A DNA stretch of 64,000 nt from an uncultured Glaciecola sp. GTDB lineage: Bacteria > Pseudomonadota > Gammaproteobacteria > Enterobacterales > Alteromonadaceae. Made by a program: the position numbers and the translations under genes. How positions within the stretch are numbered: the first letter of the stretch is position 1; each line of letters starts with the position of its first letter. The notes beneath the pieces are model-generated. The model did not search any database. It had not been told where the DNA came from and worked only from the letters and a program-made list of their open reading frames with translations. Of this stretch, positions 1 to 10,257 are shown piece after piece. The DNA lies in the NCBI GenBank assembly GCA_947496235.1, contig CANMCE010000001.1, forward strand, positions 1 to 64,000, read 5' to 3'.

Positions 1-77
1 GGAGTGGTAGTTCAGTTGGTTAGAATACCGGCCTGTCACGCCGGGGGTCGCGGGTTCGAGTCCCGTCCACTCCGCCA
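1..77 (+). tRNA. tRNA-Asp (GTC), copy 1
   Basis: A full cloverleaf is visible. The acceptor stem GGAGTGG pairs with CCACTCC, followed by an encoded GCCA end. The anticodon loop carries GTC at 35–37 and the T-arm has GGTTCGAGTCC. It is identical over 77 bases to the second copy that begins 17 bases after it, so both probably come from one transcript started upstream of the window. Confidence 0.97.
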
Positions 78-94
78 GAAAACACCCTACCATT

Positions 95-171
95 GGAGTG
101 GTAGTTCAGTTGGTTAGAATACCGGCCTGTCACGCCGGGGGTCGCGGGTTCGAGTCCCGTCCACTCCGCCA
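95..171 (+). tRNA. tRNA-Asp (GTC), copy 2
   Basis: This is an exact duplicate of the tRNA-Asp gene at 1–77, with anticodon GTC at 129–131 and an encoded CCA. The 17-base spacer between the two is short enough for a single precursor cut by the tRNA-processing nucleases. No clear terminator separates it from lolD 67 bases downstream. Confidence 0.97.
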
Positions 172-238
172 TTAATGCTTTGTTTTAAAAGTATTTTTCA
201 TATAACATATGGGCAAAAAACGCGGTAAGTGTTCTATC

Positions 239-919
239 ATGTCCAAACCCCTATTAAACTGTCAGCAAATTTGTAAAAGTTACCACGATGGCGCTCAAAG
301 TGTTCAGGTTCTGTCTGGCGTTGATTTACAGATAAATGCGGGCGAATTGGTCGCTATTTTGGGTAGCTCCGGTAGCGGAAAGAGTACTTTATTGCAAATT
401 ATGGGTACGTTGGATGAGCCTGATAGTGGTAAAGTGTATTTTCAAGATCAAGATTTAGTCCAACTCTCGGCTAAAGAACAAGCCAATTTTCGCAATAAAC
501 ATCTAGGTTTTGTATACCAATTTCATCATTTATTACCTGAATTTACCGCAGCTGAAAATGTTGCTATGCCGAAAATGATAGGTGGTACAAAAAAACAACA
601 AGCCTTAGATGAAGCAAAAGAGTTGCTCTCTCAGGTAAAACTAGAACATAGAACCGAACATAGACCTTATCAATTGTCTGGTGGTGAACGCCAAAGAGTC
701 GCCATTGCGCGCGCATTGATTAATCGACCCAGCATAATTATGGCCGATGAACCCACAGGTAATTTAGATGCTGATACCAGTGAGTCGATATTTGAACTAA
801 TTAAATCAATTAATGATTCATTCGGTACTACCTTTATTGTGGTCACCCATGACCAAGGTCTTGCCGGACAAATGCATAGAACGTTGCATTTACGCAATGG
901 TAATTTTAATGCGAAGTGA
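239..919 (+). CDS. lolD: Lipoprotein-releasing ABC transporter ATPase LolD
   Basis: LolD hydrolyses ATP at the inner membrane to release outer-membrane lipoproteins to the chaperone LolA. The protein has Walker A GSSGSGKST, the LolD-typical stretch FVYQFHHLLPEFTAAENVAM, signature LSGGERQRVAIARAL, and Walker B IIMADEPTG. The ATG at 239 is preferred over an in-frame ATG at 209 because it gives the usual LolD N-terminus (MSKPLLNCQQICKSY, 226 residues); the extra ten residues are not typical of the family. The permease gene starts 11 bases after its stop codon. The other usual operon member, lolC, is not seen upstream; two tRNA genes occupy that place. Confidence 0.93.
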   Translation: MSKPLLNCQQICKSYHDGAQSVQVLSGVDLQINAGELVAILGSSGSGKSTLLQIMGTLDEPDSGKVYFQDQDLVQLSAKEQANFRNKHLGFVYQFHHLLPEFTAAENVAMPKMIGGTKKQQALDEAKELLSQVKLEHRTEHRPYQLSGGERQRVAIARALINRPSIIMADEPTGNLDADTSESIFELIKSINDSFGTTFIVVTHDQGLAGQMHRTLHLRNGNFNAK

Positions 920-930
920 GATTAACGAAT

Positions 931-2154
931 ATGCACTATTTTAGTCGCTTTCTCGCCAAAGGTTTTCGCCATCAACAACAGCATGGATTTATTGGCTTTG
1001 TCACCAAACTATCGGCTATTGGTGTTGGTGTAGGCTGTGCAGCATTAATATTACTTTTAAGTGTAATGAATGGCTTTGAAAGAGAATTAAAAACCTCCTT
1101 GCTTTCACTAGTACCTCACGCTGAATTTATTCAAATAGAAAAACATGGTATTCAGTTATCGCCAGCCTTTAAACAAGCTGTGCAAGCGGATGATCGAGTG
1201 GAACAAATTTATCAAGTGAATAGGGCCGTTGCCTTGTTGCAATATGGAAACGCTTTTAAGTCTTTGGAAATCATTGGAGGAGAACCTAACTATTGGCAAC
1301 ATAAATTCTCCAACAGTATAAATATTAGTAAGTTAGAATCTTCGCCTGACGGAATTTATCTTGCCCATAACGTACTTAGCAATCTAAATATCCAGATGGG
1401 CGATAAGGTTCAGCTTTTGATCCCAGAAACGGATGACAGTTTAAAGTTTAGAACGCCAAAATCCCATTGGTTCGAGGTAATTGGAAGTTTTGATGCCATA
1501 GGGGATTTAAACGACCGTTTAGGGATAGTAAACCCAAATACCCTGAATAAAATTTTGGCATTGGATAGCGGTGCAAGTACCCACATTGAATTTGTGTTAG
1601 AAGACCCATTTCAAGCGCAAACCTTGGTGCGTGAATACGGTTACAAGTTTGACCAACCTATTTACATGTCTAGTTGGTTTAGAATGAACGGGCACCTTTA
1701 TTATGATATTCAACTTGTACGCTTCGTGATTTACATTGTATTAGCTTTGTTGATTTGTATAGCTTGCTTTAACGTTGTATCCAGCTTGGTGATGTCGGTA
1801 AAAGAAAAGAGTAAAGCTATAGCGATACTGAAAACCATGGGCGCCACAGAAACACAAATACGCCAAGTGTTCGTGTTAAGAGGTATTAGAAGTATTTTTC
1901 TTGGATCCTTGTTTGGCTGTCTAGTTGGAATATTGCTATCGCTGTTTTTGCCTGATGTTCTGAATTTTATTGAGCAAACAACGGGATTATCGGTACTTAA
2001 TTCAGGTGTGTATTTTACCAGTACCATTCCATCACAATTGGTTTGGTGGAATGTGTTGGTGACCTTCTTATTTGCGGTTTTTATCGGCTATCTTGCTACT
2101 ATATATCCGGCAAGGAAGGCCGCTAAATTACGGCCTGCATTGCATTTACATTAA
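931..2154 (+). CDS. lolE: Lipoprotein-releasing ABC transporter permease, LolE-like
   Basis: This is an inner-membrane permease of the LolCDE complex, 407 residues. One N-terminal membrane segment precedes the motif SVMNGFERELK; a large periplasmic domain follows; three membrane segments close the protein, ending in a cytoplasmic YPARKAAKLRPALHLH tail. The loop that in LolC forms the LolA-binding hook is short here, and the stretch GDLNDRLGIVN fits LolE better than LolC, so LolE is preferred. The ATG at 931 is chosen over a GTG at 916 that overlaps the lolD stop. The gene converges on the symporter gene and overlaps its 3' end by four bases. A LolF-type single permease is an alternative. Confidence 0.85.
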   Translation: MHYFSRFLAKGFRHQQQHGFIGFVTKLSAIGVGVGCAALILLLSVMNGFERELKTSLLSLVPHAEFIQIEKHGIQLSPAFKQAVQADDRVEQIYQVNRAVALLQYGNAFKSLEIIGGEPNYWQHKFSNSINISKLESSPDGIYLAHNVLSNLNIQMGDKVQLLIPETDDSLKFRTPKSHWFEVIGSFDAIGDLNDRLGIVNPNTLNKILALDSGASTHIEFVLEDPFQAQTLVREYGYKFDQPIYMSSWFRMNGHLYYDIQLVRFVIYIVLALLICIACFNVVSSLVMSVKEKSKAIAILKTMGATETQIRQVFVLRGIRSIFLGSLFGCLVGILLSLFLPDVLNFIEQTTGLSVLNSGVYFTSTIPSQLVWWNVLVTFLFAVFIGYLATIYPARKAAKLRPALHLH

Positions 2155-3506
2155 GATTTTTCAGTTAGGTGTTGGAGCTCGTCACTTGCTATCTCATCTT
2201 CAAGATCCATGTTGTTGTAAATATCCTCATCCAATGACTTTTCAGACTTAGCTACTATACAAGTCACGGTACAATCACCGGTAATATTAACCACAGTTCT
2301 TGTCATATCAAGTAAGCGGTCAATCCCTATGATCAGGCCAATGCCTTCTACAGGTAATCCAACTTGCTGTAACACCATAGCTAACATTATTAGTCCAACA
2401 CCAGGGACACCAGCAGTTCCCACAGAGGCAAGTGTTGCAGTCAATATGACCATTAACAATTGCGCCATTGATAAGTCTACACCATAAGCTTGTGCGATAA
2501 ACACAGTGGCAACGCCTTGCATTATAGCAGTACCGTCCATGTTGATAGTCGCACCTAAGGGAATAGTAAAGGAGGCTACACTATTATCTACCCCCAATTT
2601 TTTTTCTGCTGTAGCAAGAGTGATCGGCAAGGTCGCGTTTGAACTGGATGAACTAAATGCAAACAAAGCTGCATCTTTCATTTTTATCATTAATTTTATT
2701 GGGTTTAAGCCAGTAAATACTTTGAGCAAGATTGGGTAGGTAATAATGCCGTGCAATATAAGCAGTATAAACACTAAGATAAAATATTTAGCAATATTAT
2801 AGAATGCATTGAATTCCAAGGTGCTGGCGAGCTTTGCGATTAAGAAGAACACCCCATAAGGTGCAAGTTCCATTATAATAGTGACGATTTTCATGATTAC
2901 GTCATTTAGAAATTCAAATCCCTGTCTGACCTTAGTCCCACTTTCTTTTGCCAAAGACATGGCGATACCAACAAGTATTGAAAATACAATAATTTGTAGC
3001 ATATTGCCGTCGGCCATTGAGGCAATCGGGTTCGAAGGAAACATATCAATGATGACTTGAGCTAGACCTGGTGCTTCTTTGGGTTCAAAAACCGCATCCG
3101 CACCTATATCAAATTTTTCGCCAGGTTTAACTAGTAACGCTGCGACAATAGCGCCAGTTACGGCAATAGCAGTGGTTAATAAGTATAAAGAAACGGATTT
3201 TCCGCCCAGTCGACCTAATTTTTTTGGATCGGATAAACTCGAAACACCACAGACTAAGGATACAAATACCAAAGGTACTACCAGCATCTTTAAACTGTTG
3301 ACAAAAATAGTGCCGCCGATGTGAAAAATATTTTCCACAAAAAAACCGTAGACAGAAAAATCTAACCCAAACAATGAGATAACTAAATCTTTTCCGTCAC
3401 CAAAGGTGCTCCTCATAAACTGTAGGATAAGTCCTATTATGATTCCAGCACACATGCCGATAAGTATTCTGAGAGTTAAATTTGTTTTTTTTGTCGCACT
3501 GGACAT
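2151..3506 (-). CDS. Dicarboxylate/amino acid:cation symporter (DAACS family)
   Basis: This inner-membrane secondary transporter has 451 residues and is expected to import dicarboxylates or acidic amino acids with Na+ or H+. Family hallmarks are visible: the serine-rich re-entrant loop FAFSSSSSNATLP, the substrate/cation motif GATINMDGTA, and a late segment with DRLLDMTRTVVNITGD. About eight hydrophobic segments plus two hairpins are expected for the fold. The C-terminus is acidic (EDIYNNMDLEDEIASDELQ). It stands alone, transcribed towards lolE. The exact substrate (glutamate, aspartate, C4-dicarboxylate) cannot be told from sequence alone. Confidence 0.9.
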   Translation of the reverse strand: MSSATKKTNLTLRILIGMCAGIIIGLILQFMRSTFGDGKDLVISLFGLDFSVYGFFVENIFHIGGTIFVNSLKMLVVPLVFVSLVCGVSSLSDPKKLGRLGGKSVSLYLLTTAIAVTGAIVAALLVKPGEKFDIGADAVFEPKEAPGLAQVIIDMFPSNPIASMADGNMLQIIVFSILVGIAMSLAKESGTKVRQGFEFLNDVIMKIVTIIMELAPYGVFFLIAKLASTLEFNAFYNIAKYFILVFILLILHGIITYPILLKVFTGLNPIKLMIKMKDAALFAFSSSSSNATLPITLATAEKKLGVDNSVASFTIPLGATINMDGTAIMQGVATVFIAQAYGVDLSMAQLLMVILTATLASVGTAGVPGVGLIMLAMVLQQVGLPVEGIGLIIGIDRLLDMTRTVVNITGDCTVTCIVAKSEKSLDEDIYNNMDLEDEIASDELQHLTEKS

Positions 3507-3645
3507 ACCTAGACCTTCTTATTTTGGTTATGTGTCTTAATACCAAAGGTTAACAACAACCGTCTAAAAGCAAAAGACTCTTTGTTATTTTATATGTTGA
3601 TTTATACCAACGCTTGCAAATCGATCTATAACATAGGTTAACAAA

Positions 3646-5895
3646 ATGAAACACTGTATTCGCACAATTTGGTTTACCCTTCTACTAGGCATGCTTATGG
3701 CATGTGGCGGTGGCGGCGAACCTTTAAGCCGTTCTGAAACCGGCACTCCAACACCAGATCCAGGTGCCACACCACAAACTCTCACTCTGGCTCTCTCTTT
3801 AGTAGATGCAGATGGAAATACAGCGTCGGAAGTCAGTGATGGTTCTCCGTTAACGCTACTTGCAACCGTTACTAATCAAGATGGTAACCCAGTTTCCAAC
3901 AAAGTGGTAACCTTTACCTTCGATAAAGCTGGTTTAGCGAGATTTGGTAATGACGCAGGTTCTGCATTAACCGGTACAGACGGCATTGCGAGGATTGCGA
4001 TTTATGTTGATGATTTATCCGGCAGTGCAAATATTACTGCTAGCGTTGATTCTACAGTAACCGAAAGTATAGGTTTTACATCAGCAGGCTCACAGCAACA
4101 GCAGCCGACAGCAATAGAATTGTTCGCAGACAAGGTCCAATTGCCTTCATCAGGCAACGATACAGTGGTTATTACGGCTATTGTCAAAAACGATAACAAC
4201 ATATTGTTAAGCGACATACCAGTGTCATTTGCAGTGAACAATAATGCATCTTTAACTGTTGTGGATTCCGTAACTGGGGAAGACGGCGCAGCGAGAGCAC
4301 GCTTGTCAACGCAAAATAACCCAGAAAATAGAACCATTACAGTTACGGCCAACGCGGCAAACCTAAATCAAACCTTAGATATAAAAGTAGTTGGTACTGA
4401 AATTTTAGTTAATGGCCCATCGTCCATTATTATCAATGATGTGTCGCCTTTAACCATAGTGGTGTCTGATTCTGATGGTAGAGGAATACCTAATACGCCT
4501 GTTAGCATTTCATCAGACATAGGTACAATTTCTAATCCTGTTCCCGCGGATGCAGACGGAAATCCAATGACAGACAGCAGTGGTCAAGTCAGTGTGGATT
4601 TCTCTTCGTCACAAGCAGGAAATGCTGCTGTGACAGCTTCTGCCTTAAATACAAACATTCAATTTCGAATTAATATTCAACAAGACGATTTTAGTTTCTC
4701 ATCAGTGCCCTCAGAGGATATACCGCTCGGTGATTTAGCACCCCTTGAAATTCGCTGGTTTAAAAATGGGCTTCCTTATGCCAATGGTAATATCGAAGTA
4801 ACATCGTCTCGGGGTAATATAACTGTGGGGGGCAACCCAACCAATGTTACAACTACGGATGCTTTTGGTGTTGCAACAGTACATATTTCATCATCTTTTG
4901 CCGGACCTGCGTCAATTTCTGCTATTGGTACTGATGGCAATGGTCAAACTGTGAGTGCCAGAACCAGCATTGAATTTATCGCTACTGTTCCCCACAGTGT
5001 TTCGGTAGATGCAACGCCTGATTTAATTGGTCCAGAAGGACAAACCTCTACCTTTACAGCAATAGTCCGTGATCAATTGGGTAACCTTGTAAAAGGTGCT
5101 GAAGTTGATTTCACTATAGTGACAGATGATACTGGCGGTAGTATTTCGCCTAACAGAGCCACTACAGATTCAAATGGTATAGCCTCAACAGTTTATACGT
5201 CTAATGCAGTAAGCTCTCAAGATGGTGTTTTGATTCGTGCTGCTACAGGTGGCGTTACTGGCGATGCATATTTAACCGTAGGTGACAGAGCCTTTGATAT
5301 CTCATTAGGTACGGGTACTATTATTCAAAAACCAGATAATTCTACCTACTTAAAAGAGTTTGCTGTGTTTGTCACTGATGCAGCGGGTCGTCCTGTAGCC
5401 AATGCGGAACTAACGGCTTCTGCAAACCCAACCATGGAAAACGCTTACCGCAAAGGTTATTGGAACTGGGATGCAAACGATCGAATTTGGGTGTTGTATG
5501 ATACCAATCCTTTATCACCAACGTATTTAGAAAATACCTATATCAATTGTCCTTCAGAAGATTTCATTATTCGTAACAACCGATTAGATGCAGGAGAAGA
5601 CCGCAATGGTGATGGACAATTAACCCCAGGTAACGTTGCTGTTGTATCGTTTAAAGATGGTGTTTCACGTACCAACGAATTTGGTCAAGCGACAATTGAG
5701 GTGCGTTATCCAAGACAATTTGCGCCTTGGGTAAAACTAGAGATAGTAGTCTCAGGTCAGTCATCTGGTACAGAAGCGTCTGAAAGCCAATTCTTTACAT
5801 TATCAGTCGCTGCTGAAGAGTTAAAAGCAGAAGGTATAAGCCCACCAAATAGCCCATTTGGTCAAAGTTTATTAACCTGCTTTAACACTGATTAA
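3646..5895 (+). CDS. Large lipoprotein with tandem bacterial Ig-like (Big-1/invasin-type) domains
   Basis: The 749-residue product begins with a lipoprotein signal peptide whose lipobox LMAC places the modified cysteine at residue 20, followed by GGGGE and a Pro/Thr-rich linker. The rest is a string of roughly 90–100-residue Ig-like repeats, recognisable by recurrent V.D..GNPVSNKVVTFTF and DG.A...I strand patterns of the Big-1/invasin class. The C-terminal 150 residues differ: they contain an aromatic segment (YWNWDANDRIWVLYDTNPL) and an acidic Asp/Asn run (DAGEDRNGDGQLTPGN) that looks calcium-binding. It is probably a surface-exposed outer-membrane lipoprotein; adhesion is plausible but not demonstrated. 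A bidirectional terminator follows. Confidence 0.8.
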   Translation: MKHCIRTIWFTLLLGMLMACGGGGEPLSRSETGTPTPDPGATPQTLTLALSLVDADGNTASEVSDGSPLTLLATVTNQDGNPVSNKVVTFTFDKAGLARFGNDAGSALTGTDGIARIAIYVDDLSGSANITASVDSTVTESIGFTSAGSQQQQPTAIELFADKVQLPSSGNDTVVITAIVKNDNNILLSDIPVSFAVNNNASLTVVDSVTGEDGAARARLSTQNNPENRTITVTANAANLNQTLDIKVVGTEILVNGPSSIIINDVSPLTIVVSDSDGRGIPNTPVSISSDIGTISNPVPADADGNPMTDSSGQVSVDFSSSQAGNAAVTASALNTNIQFRINIQQDDFSFSSVPSEDIPLGDLAPLEIRWFKNGLPYANGNIEVTSSRGNITVGGNPTNVTTTDAFGVATVHISSSFAGPASISAIGTDGNGQTVSARTSIEFIATVPHSVSVDATPDLIGPEGQTSTFTAIVRDQLGNLVKGAEVDFTIVTDDTGGSISPNRATTDSNGIASTVYTSNAVSSQDGVLIRAATGGVTGDAYLTVGDRAFDISLGTGTIIQKPDNSTYLKEFAVFVTDAAGRPVANAELTASANPTMENAYRKGYWNWDANDRIWVLYDTNPLSPTYLENTYINCPSEDFIIRNNRLDAGEDRNGDGQLTPGNVAVVSFKDGVSRTNEFGQATIEVRYPRQFAPWVKLEIVVSGQSSGTEASESQFFTLSVAAEELKAEGISPPNSPFGQSLLTCFNTD

Positions 5896-5910
5896 TAATG
5901 AAGTTATAGA

Positions 5911-5936
5911 AAAATCCCGCTTAAAAACGGGATTTT
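5911..5936. terminator. Bidirectional intrinsic terminator between the Ig-like lipoprotein gene and astB
   Basis: Arms AAAATCCCG (5911–5919) and CGGGATTTT (5928–5936) form a 9-bp stem with an 8-base loop and A/T runs on both sides, so it can end both converging transcripts. Confidence 0.85.
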
Positions 5937-5937
5937 T

Positions 5938-7275
5938 TTATTTTTGAAACGGGTAAACTGAACCCAAGTTTAAAATTCCCGTTAATTCATCTAACGCTGT
6001 TCTAGATTCATTTAATAGTTGTGGATCAGCAAGATCTTGAGGTGCAAGTTGATCTCTGTAGTGCGAATTTACCCATTGGCAAAGCTGTAAATATTTTCTA
6101 TCAGTGATGATGCACTCGGAATTAACCGCATTTAATTCCTCGTTATTCATAGCAACACGAAGGCGTAAACAAGCAGGACCGCCTCCATTTTGCATACTCT
6201 GCTTAACATCAAAAAAGTGGACTTTTTTAATCGGTGAATTAGATTCCACCAATTTTTCGAGATACTGATTTACGCTAGGAATTTGCTGACATTCAAGTGG
6301 TGCAATAATGACCATATCTCCGTTAGGCAGATTCACCAGTTGAGTATTGAATAAATAGCTCTTAACGGCATCTATAATAGGTACGTCTTGAGTGCTAACT
6401 TCAATAAAGTGAAAGTCGTCTGAACCATAGGCTTTCAATAACTGTTGTTGTACTTCACCGGTATTTAAAAATGCTTGTTGATGATAGAAAAGAACATTTT
6501 TATTGCCCACAGCGATTACATCATTATGAAATACACCTTGGTCAATAACATCGGGATTTTGTTGAGCGAATACGGTTTTCTCTTCTTTTAAGCCATGTAA
6601 TCGAGCTATCGCTTGACTAGCTTCAAAGGTTTGGCGCGCTGGGAATTTTTGCGGCATAGGTTTGCTACCATCAAACGCATATTTACCAAACACAAAGAAT
6701 TCCACCCCTTGTTGGCCATAGTCACTGCAAAATCTTGTATGATTAGCCGCGCCCTCATCCCCGAAGTGATCATTGTCTGGTAAGTGTTTATGATGTGAAA
6801 AATACTGTTCGTCAGCAAAGGTCGCCGCCAAAATATTGCCTGTCACTTTCGGTTCAATGGCGCGGTGAAATTTATTAGTCAAATTTGCAGGCGTAAAATG
6901 TACCTTATTATCAGCAGTATCAGCACTAGGGGATACTGTGGCAGCGTTCGCAGTCCACATACTAGAGGCAGAACTACATGCCATTAGTAAATGCGGGGCT
7001 TTTTTATAAGCTGCTGCTAAGACTTCAGTATCATTCCCGGTAAATCCTAAACGACGTAAAGTATGAGTATCCGGACGCTCTTGAGGGGCCAAAACGCCTT
7101 GAATCAGGCCTAAATCACTCAGGGCCTTCATTTTCTCTAACCCTTGCAGAGCGGCTTGCTTCGGATTACTATTCGCCCGCGCGTTAGCGGTAGAAGCAAC
7201 ATTCCCATAGGAGAGACCTGCATAATTATGTGTAGGCCCAACTAGACCATCAAAATTTGCTTCAATTGCTGTCAT
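5938..7275 (-). CDS. astB: N-succinylarginine dihydrolase
   Basis: AstB hydrolyses N2-succinylarginine to succinylornithine, CO2 and ammonia, step two of the arginine succinyltransferase pathway. The 445-residue length and the N-terminal signature [16 protein letters not shown] are characteristic. The expected late active-site cysteine is in [15 protein letters not shown], and a conserved His lies in [13 protein letters not shown]. The gene stands alone; no astA, astC, astD or astE is nearby, so the pathway must be split in this genome. The start has the spacer AATAGGAGAAAACA upstream of the ATG, a good ribosome-binding site. Confidence 0.95.
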   Translation of the reverse strand: MTAIEANFDGLVGPTHNYAGLSYGNVASTANARANSNPKQAALQGLEKMKALSDLGLIQGVLAPQERPDTHTLRRLGFTGNDTEVLAAAYKKAPHLLMACSSASSMWTANAATVSPSADTADNKVHFTPANLTNKFHRAIEPKVTGNILAATFADEQYFSHHKHLPDNDHFGDEGAANHTRFCSDYGQQGVEFFVFGKYAFDGSKPMPQKFPARQTFEASQAIARLHGLKEEKTVFAQQNPDVIDQGVFHNDVIAVGNKNVLFYHQQAFLNTGEVQQQLLKAYGSDDFHFIEVSTQDVPIIDAVKSYLFNTQLVNLPNGDMVIIAPLECQQIPSVNQYLEKLVESNSPIKKVHFFDVKQSMQNGGGPACLRLRVAMNNEELNAVNSECIITDRKYLQLCQWVNSHYRDQLAPQDLADPQLLNESRTALDELTGILNLGSVYPFQK

Positions 7276-7556
7276 TGTTTTCTCCTATTAAATTGAATAA
7301 ACGCTACTAGGCGGTGGATAAATACACAAATTTTGTCGCGATTATACGGTTTTAATTTAGTTTGCCAATATTTAACAATAGAAAACTCATTATAAAACAA
7401 TGACTTTTGTAACTTTTAATAGATATTTATATAGAACAGCTTGTTTTCTATTCACTTTGTAGATATATGTTAAAAAAGGAAAATTAACCCGTTGCTTGCC
7501 AAACTATAGATAAAAATTCTAGCAAGCACCTAAAATATATAAGGTTTTCTCTCTTA

Positions 7557-10211
7557 ATGGGTAAATCATTAGTAATAGTAGAATCACCAGCAAAAGCAAA
7601 AACAATAAATAAATATCTAGGTAACAATTTTATTGTGAAATCCAGTGTTGGACATGTTCGGGATCTTCCGACTAAGTCTTTAGGCAAGGTACCGCCTAAA
7701 AAACCAGCAAAGGAATTAAATCAGCTTACTGATACCAAAAAACAAAACTATCTAAAAAAGTATGAATACCAAAAGCTAGTTGATCGTATGGGCGTGGACC
7801 CAATGAATGACTGGGAAGCGCATTACCAAGTGCTACAGGGAAAAGAAAAGGTAGTTAACGAATTAAAGAAGCTAGCGAAAAACGCTGATCAAATCTATCT
7901 TGCAACGGATTTGGATAGAGAAGGAGAGGCAATTGCTTGGCACCTTAAAGAATTATTAAAAGGTGATAACAAAAAGTTTCAACGTGTTGTTTTTAATGAA
8001 ATTACCAAAACAGCCATTCAAGACGCATTTAAGCACCCAAGCGAAGTCAATACAGATAGAGTAAATGCACAACAAGCAAGACGATTCTTAGATAGAATCG
8101 TAGGTTTCATGTTGTCGCCACTTTTATGGAAAAAGGTTGCTCGTGGCTTATCTGCTGGTCGTGTGCAATCAGTCGCCGTTAGACTAGTGGTAGAACGCGA
8201 GCGAGAAATTAAAGCCTTTGTACCTGAAGAATTTTGGGATATTCATGCTGATTTAAATTCTGCTCAGGGCGATGCTTTGAAAATGCTGGTTGCCAAACAT
8301 GCAGGTAAAGCTTTTAAACCAGTAAATAAGCAGCAAGCCGATACCGCTGTAGCCGAATTAAAAGCCAGCCAATACAGTGTTATTAGTCGTGAGTCTAAAC
8401 CCACTCAAAGCAAGCCTTCAGCGCCATTTATAACTTCTACGTTACAACAAGCGGCAAGCACAAGACTGGGATTTGGTGTTAAGAAAACCATGATGCTAGC
8501 CCAACGTTTGTATGAGGCAGGCCATATTACCTATATGCGTACAGACTCAACAAATTTGAGTGAAGAAGCAGTTGCGACATGTCGAGAATATGTAAATAAG
8601 AATTTCGGTGATAAGTATTTGCCGGCAAATCCTCTTCGCTATGGTAGCAAAGAGGGCGCTCAAGAGGCACACGAAGCTATCAGACCGTCTAACGTTCAGA
8701 TTAAATCTCAGAGCTTATCTGATATGGAAAACGACGCTCAACGTTTGTATGAGCTTATTTGGCGACAATTTGTTGCCTGTCAAATGACGAATGCAAAGTA
8801 TGATGCCACAACCATTAAAGTACTGGCTAAACCTGAATCCGGTGAAGATTACGAATTAACGGTTAAAGGGCGTGTATTAATTTTTGATGGTTGGACAAAA
8901 GTACAACCTCAAATTGCGAAAAAAGACGACAAAGACACTGAGCTGCCCAATTTGCAACAAGGTGACAAACTATCACTTCAACAATTATTGCCCAGACAGC
9001 ATTTTACTAAGCCTGTGGCAAGATTTAATGAAGCTTCTTTGGTCAAAGAGTTGGAAAAACGTGGAATAGGGCGACCTTCAACTTACGCTAATATTATTTC
9101 AACCATTCAAGATCGTGGTTATGTTAAATTAGAAAATAAGCGTTTTTACGCTGAGAAGATGGGTGAAATTGTAAATGATCGCCTAGTGGACAGTTTCGCA
9201 GACCTAATCAATTACGACTTTACCGCCAACATGGAGCAATACCTTGATGATATCGCCCAAGGTGAACTAAGTTGGAAAGAAGTACTCAACAGATTTTATG
9301 CAGATTTCTCAGCCAAACTAGAATTAGCTGAAAAAGAAGCCGAAGAAGGTGGGATGCGACCCAATCAGGCCGTGCCTGTGGATATCGAATGCGATAAATG
9401 TGGTCGTCAAATGAATATTCGCACTGCTTCTACCGGTGTATTCCTTGGGTGCTCTGGTTATAACTTACCGCCTAAAGAACGCTGCACCAACACAATGAGT
9501 TTGACGCCTGGCGACGAAGTGGTCAATGCATCAGAAGAAGAGCTTGAAACTGAGGCTTTACGCGCTAAAAAACGTTGTCCAATTTGCGATACAGCAATGG
9601 ATAGCTATTTAGTTGATGAAAAAAATCGTTTGCATATTTGTGGTAATTCGCCGGCTTGTCCAGGTACAGAAATCGAAAAAGGCGACTTTAAACTCAAAGG
9701 CTATGATGGTCCTGTTATTGAATGTGATAAATGCCACAGTGATATGGAATTAAAGAATGGCCGTTTTGGGAAATATTTTGGTTGTACCAACGACGATTGT
9801 AAAAACACTCGTAAACTACTGAAAAATGGCGAACCAGCGCCACCAAAAGAAGATCCGGTCCATCTTCCAGAATTGCCGTGTACAAAATCTGATGGGTATT
9901 TTGTGTTAAGAGATGGCGCGTCAGGGATTTTCTTGGCGGCATCAACTTTTCCGAAATCCAGAGAGACAAGAGCGCCTCTAGTTCAAGAGCTTAAGCAGTT
10001 TAGAGATAGAATTTCTCCGAAGTTTTATTATTTAGCAGATGCACCAGCGAAGGACCCGGATGGAAATCCTGCGATAGTGCGCTATAGCCGTAAAACTAAG
10101 CAACAATATATTATGTCTGAAGATAGTAAGCAAAAAGCCACAGGCTGGTCTGCATGGTATCAAGATGGCAAATGGAAAGTAGAAGACAAGCGTAAAAAAA
10201 CCTCCAAATAG
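7557..10211 (+). CDS. topA: DNA topoisomerase I
   Basis: This type IA topoisomerase relaxes negative supercoils. The order of domains is clear in 884 residues: Toprim at the N-terminus ([19 protein letters not shown], then [13 protein letters not shown] near 120), the catalytic tyrosine Y326 in [12 protein letters not shown], then three four-cysteine zinc ribbons (starting CDKCGRQ, CPICDTA, CDKCHSD), and C-terminal zinc-less repeats ([17 protein letters not shown]). The start fits the family sequence [14 protein letters not shown]. Its stop codon lies inside the terminator hairpin that follows. It is divergent from astB across a 281-bp AT-rich gap in which I see no operator that I can name. 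Confidence 0.97.
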   Translation: MGKSLVIVESPAKAKTINKYLGNNFIVKSSVGHVRDLPTKSLGKVPPKKPAKELNQLTDTKKQNYLKKYEYQKLVDRMGVDPMNDWEAHYQVLQGKEKVVNELKKLAKNADQIYLATDLDREGEAIAWHLKELLKGDNKKFQRVVFNEITKTAIQDAFKHPSEVNTDRVNAQQARRFLDRIVGFMLSPLLWKKVARGLSAGRVQSVAVRLVVEREREIKAFVPEEFWDIHADLNSAQGDALKMLVAKHAGKAFKPVNKQQADTAVAELKASQYSVISRESKPTQSKPSAPFITSTLQQAASTRLGFGVKKTMMLAQRLYEAGHITYMRTDSTNLSEEAVATCREYVNKNFGDKYLPANPLRYGSKEGAQEAHEAIRPSNVQIKSQSLSDMENDAQRLYELIWRQFVACQMTNAKYDATTIKVLAKPESGEDYELTVKGRVLIFDGWTKVQPQIAKKDDKDTELPNLQQGDKLSLQQLLPRQHFTKPVARFNEASLVKELEKRGIGRPSTYANIISTIQDRGYVKLENKRFYAEKMGEIVNDRLVDSFADLINYDFTANMEQYLDDIAQGELSWKEVLNRFYADFSAKLELAEKEAEEGGMRPNQAVPVDIECDKCGRQMNIRTASTGVFLGCSGYNLPPKERCTNTMSLTPGDEVVNASEEELETEALRAKKRCPICDTAMDSYLVDEKNRLHICGNSPACPGTEIEKGDFKLKGYDGPVIECDKCHSDMELKNGRFGKYFGCTNDDCKNTRKLLKNGEPAPPKEDPVHLPELPCTKSDGYFVLRDGASGIFLAASTFPKSRETRAPLVQELKQFRDRISPKFYYLADAPAKDPDGNPAIVRYSRKTKQQYIMSEDSKQKATGWSAWYQDGKWKVEDKRKKTSK

Positions 10212-10222
10212 GAGGTTTTTTT
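10194..10222. terminator. Bidirectional terminator overlapping the topA stop codon
   Basis: Stem AAAAAAACCTCC / GGAGGTTTTTTT (10194–10205 and 10211–10222) with loop AAATA. The topA stop TAG (10209–10211) sits at the loop/stem boundary. T runs on both strands allow it to serve convergent rne as well. Confidence 0.85.
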
Positions 10223-10257
10223 GTGTCTTATTTTGTATTAATCGCGAGTAACCTTAA

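Noticed and set aside
4002-4352. A 116-residue minus-strand frame inside the Ig-like lipoprotein gene
   Set aside because: Shadow frame; the plus-strand product has a signal peptide and clear repeats.
7276-7310. Possible ArgR box upstream of astB (TTGAATAAA)
   Set aside because: Only one half-site is visible, without the symmetric ATTCA arm.
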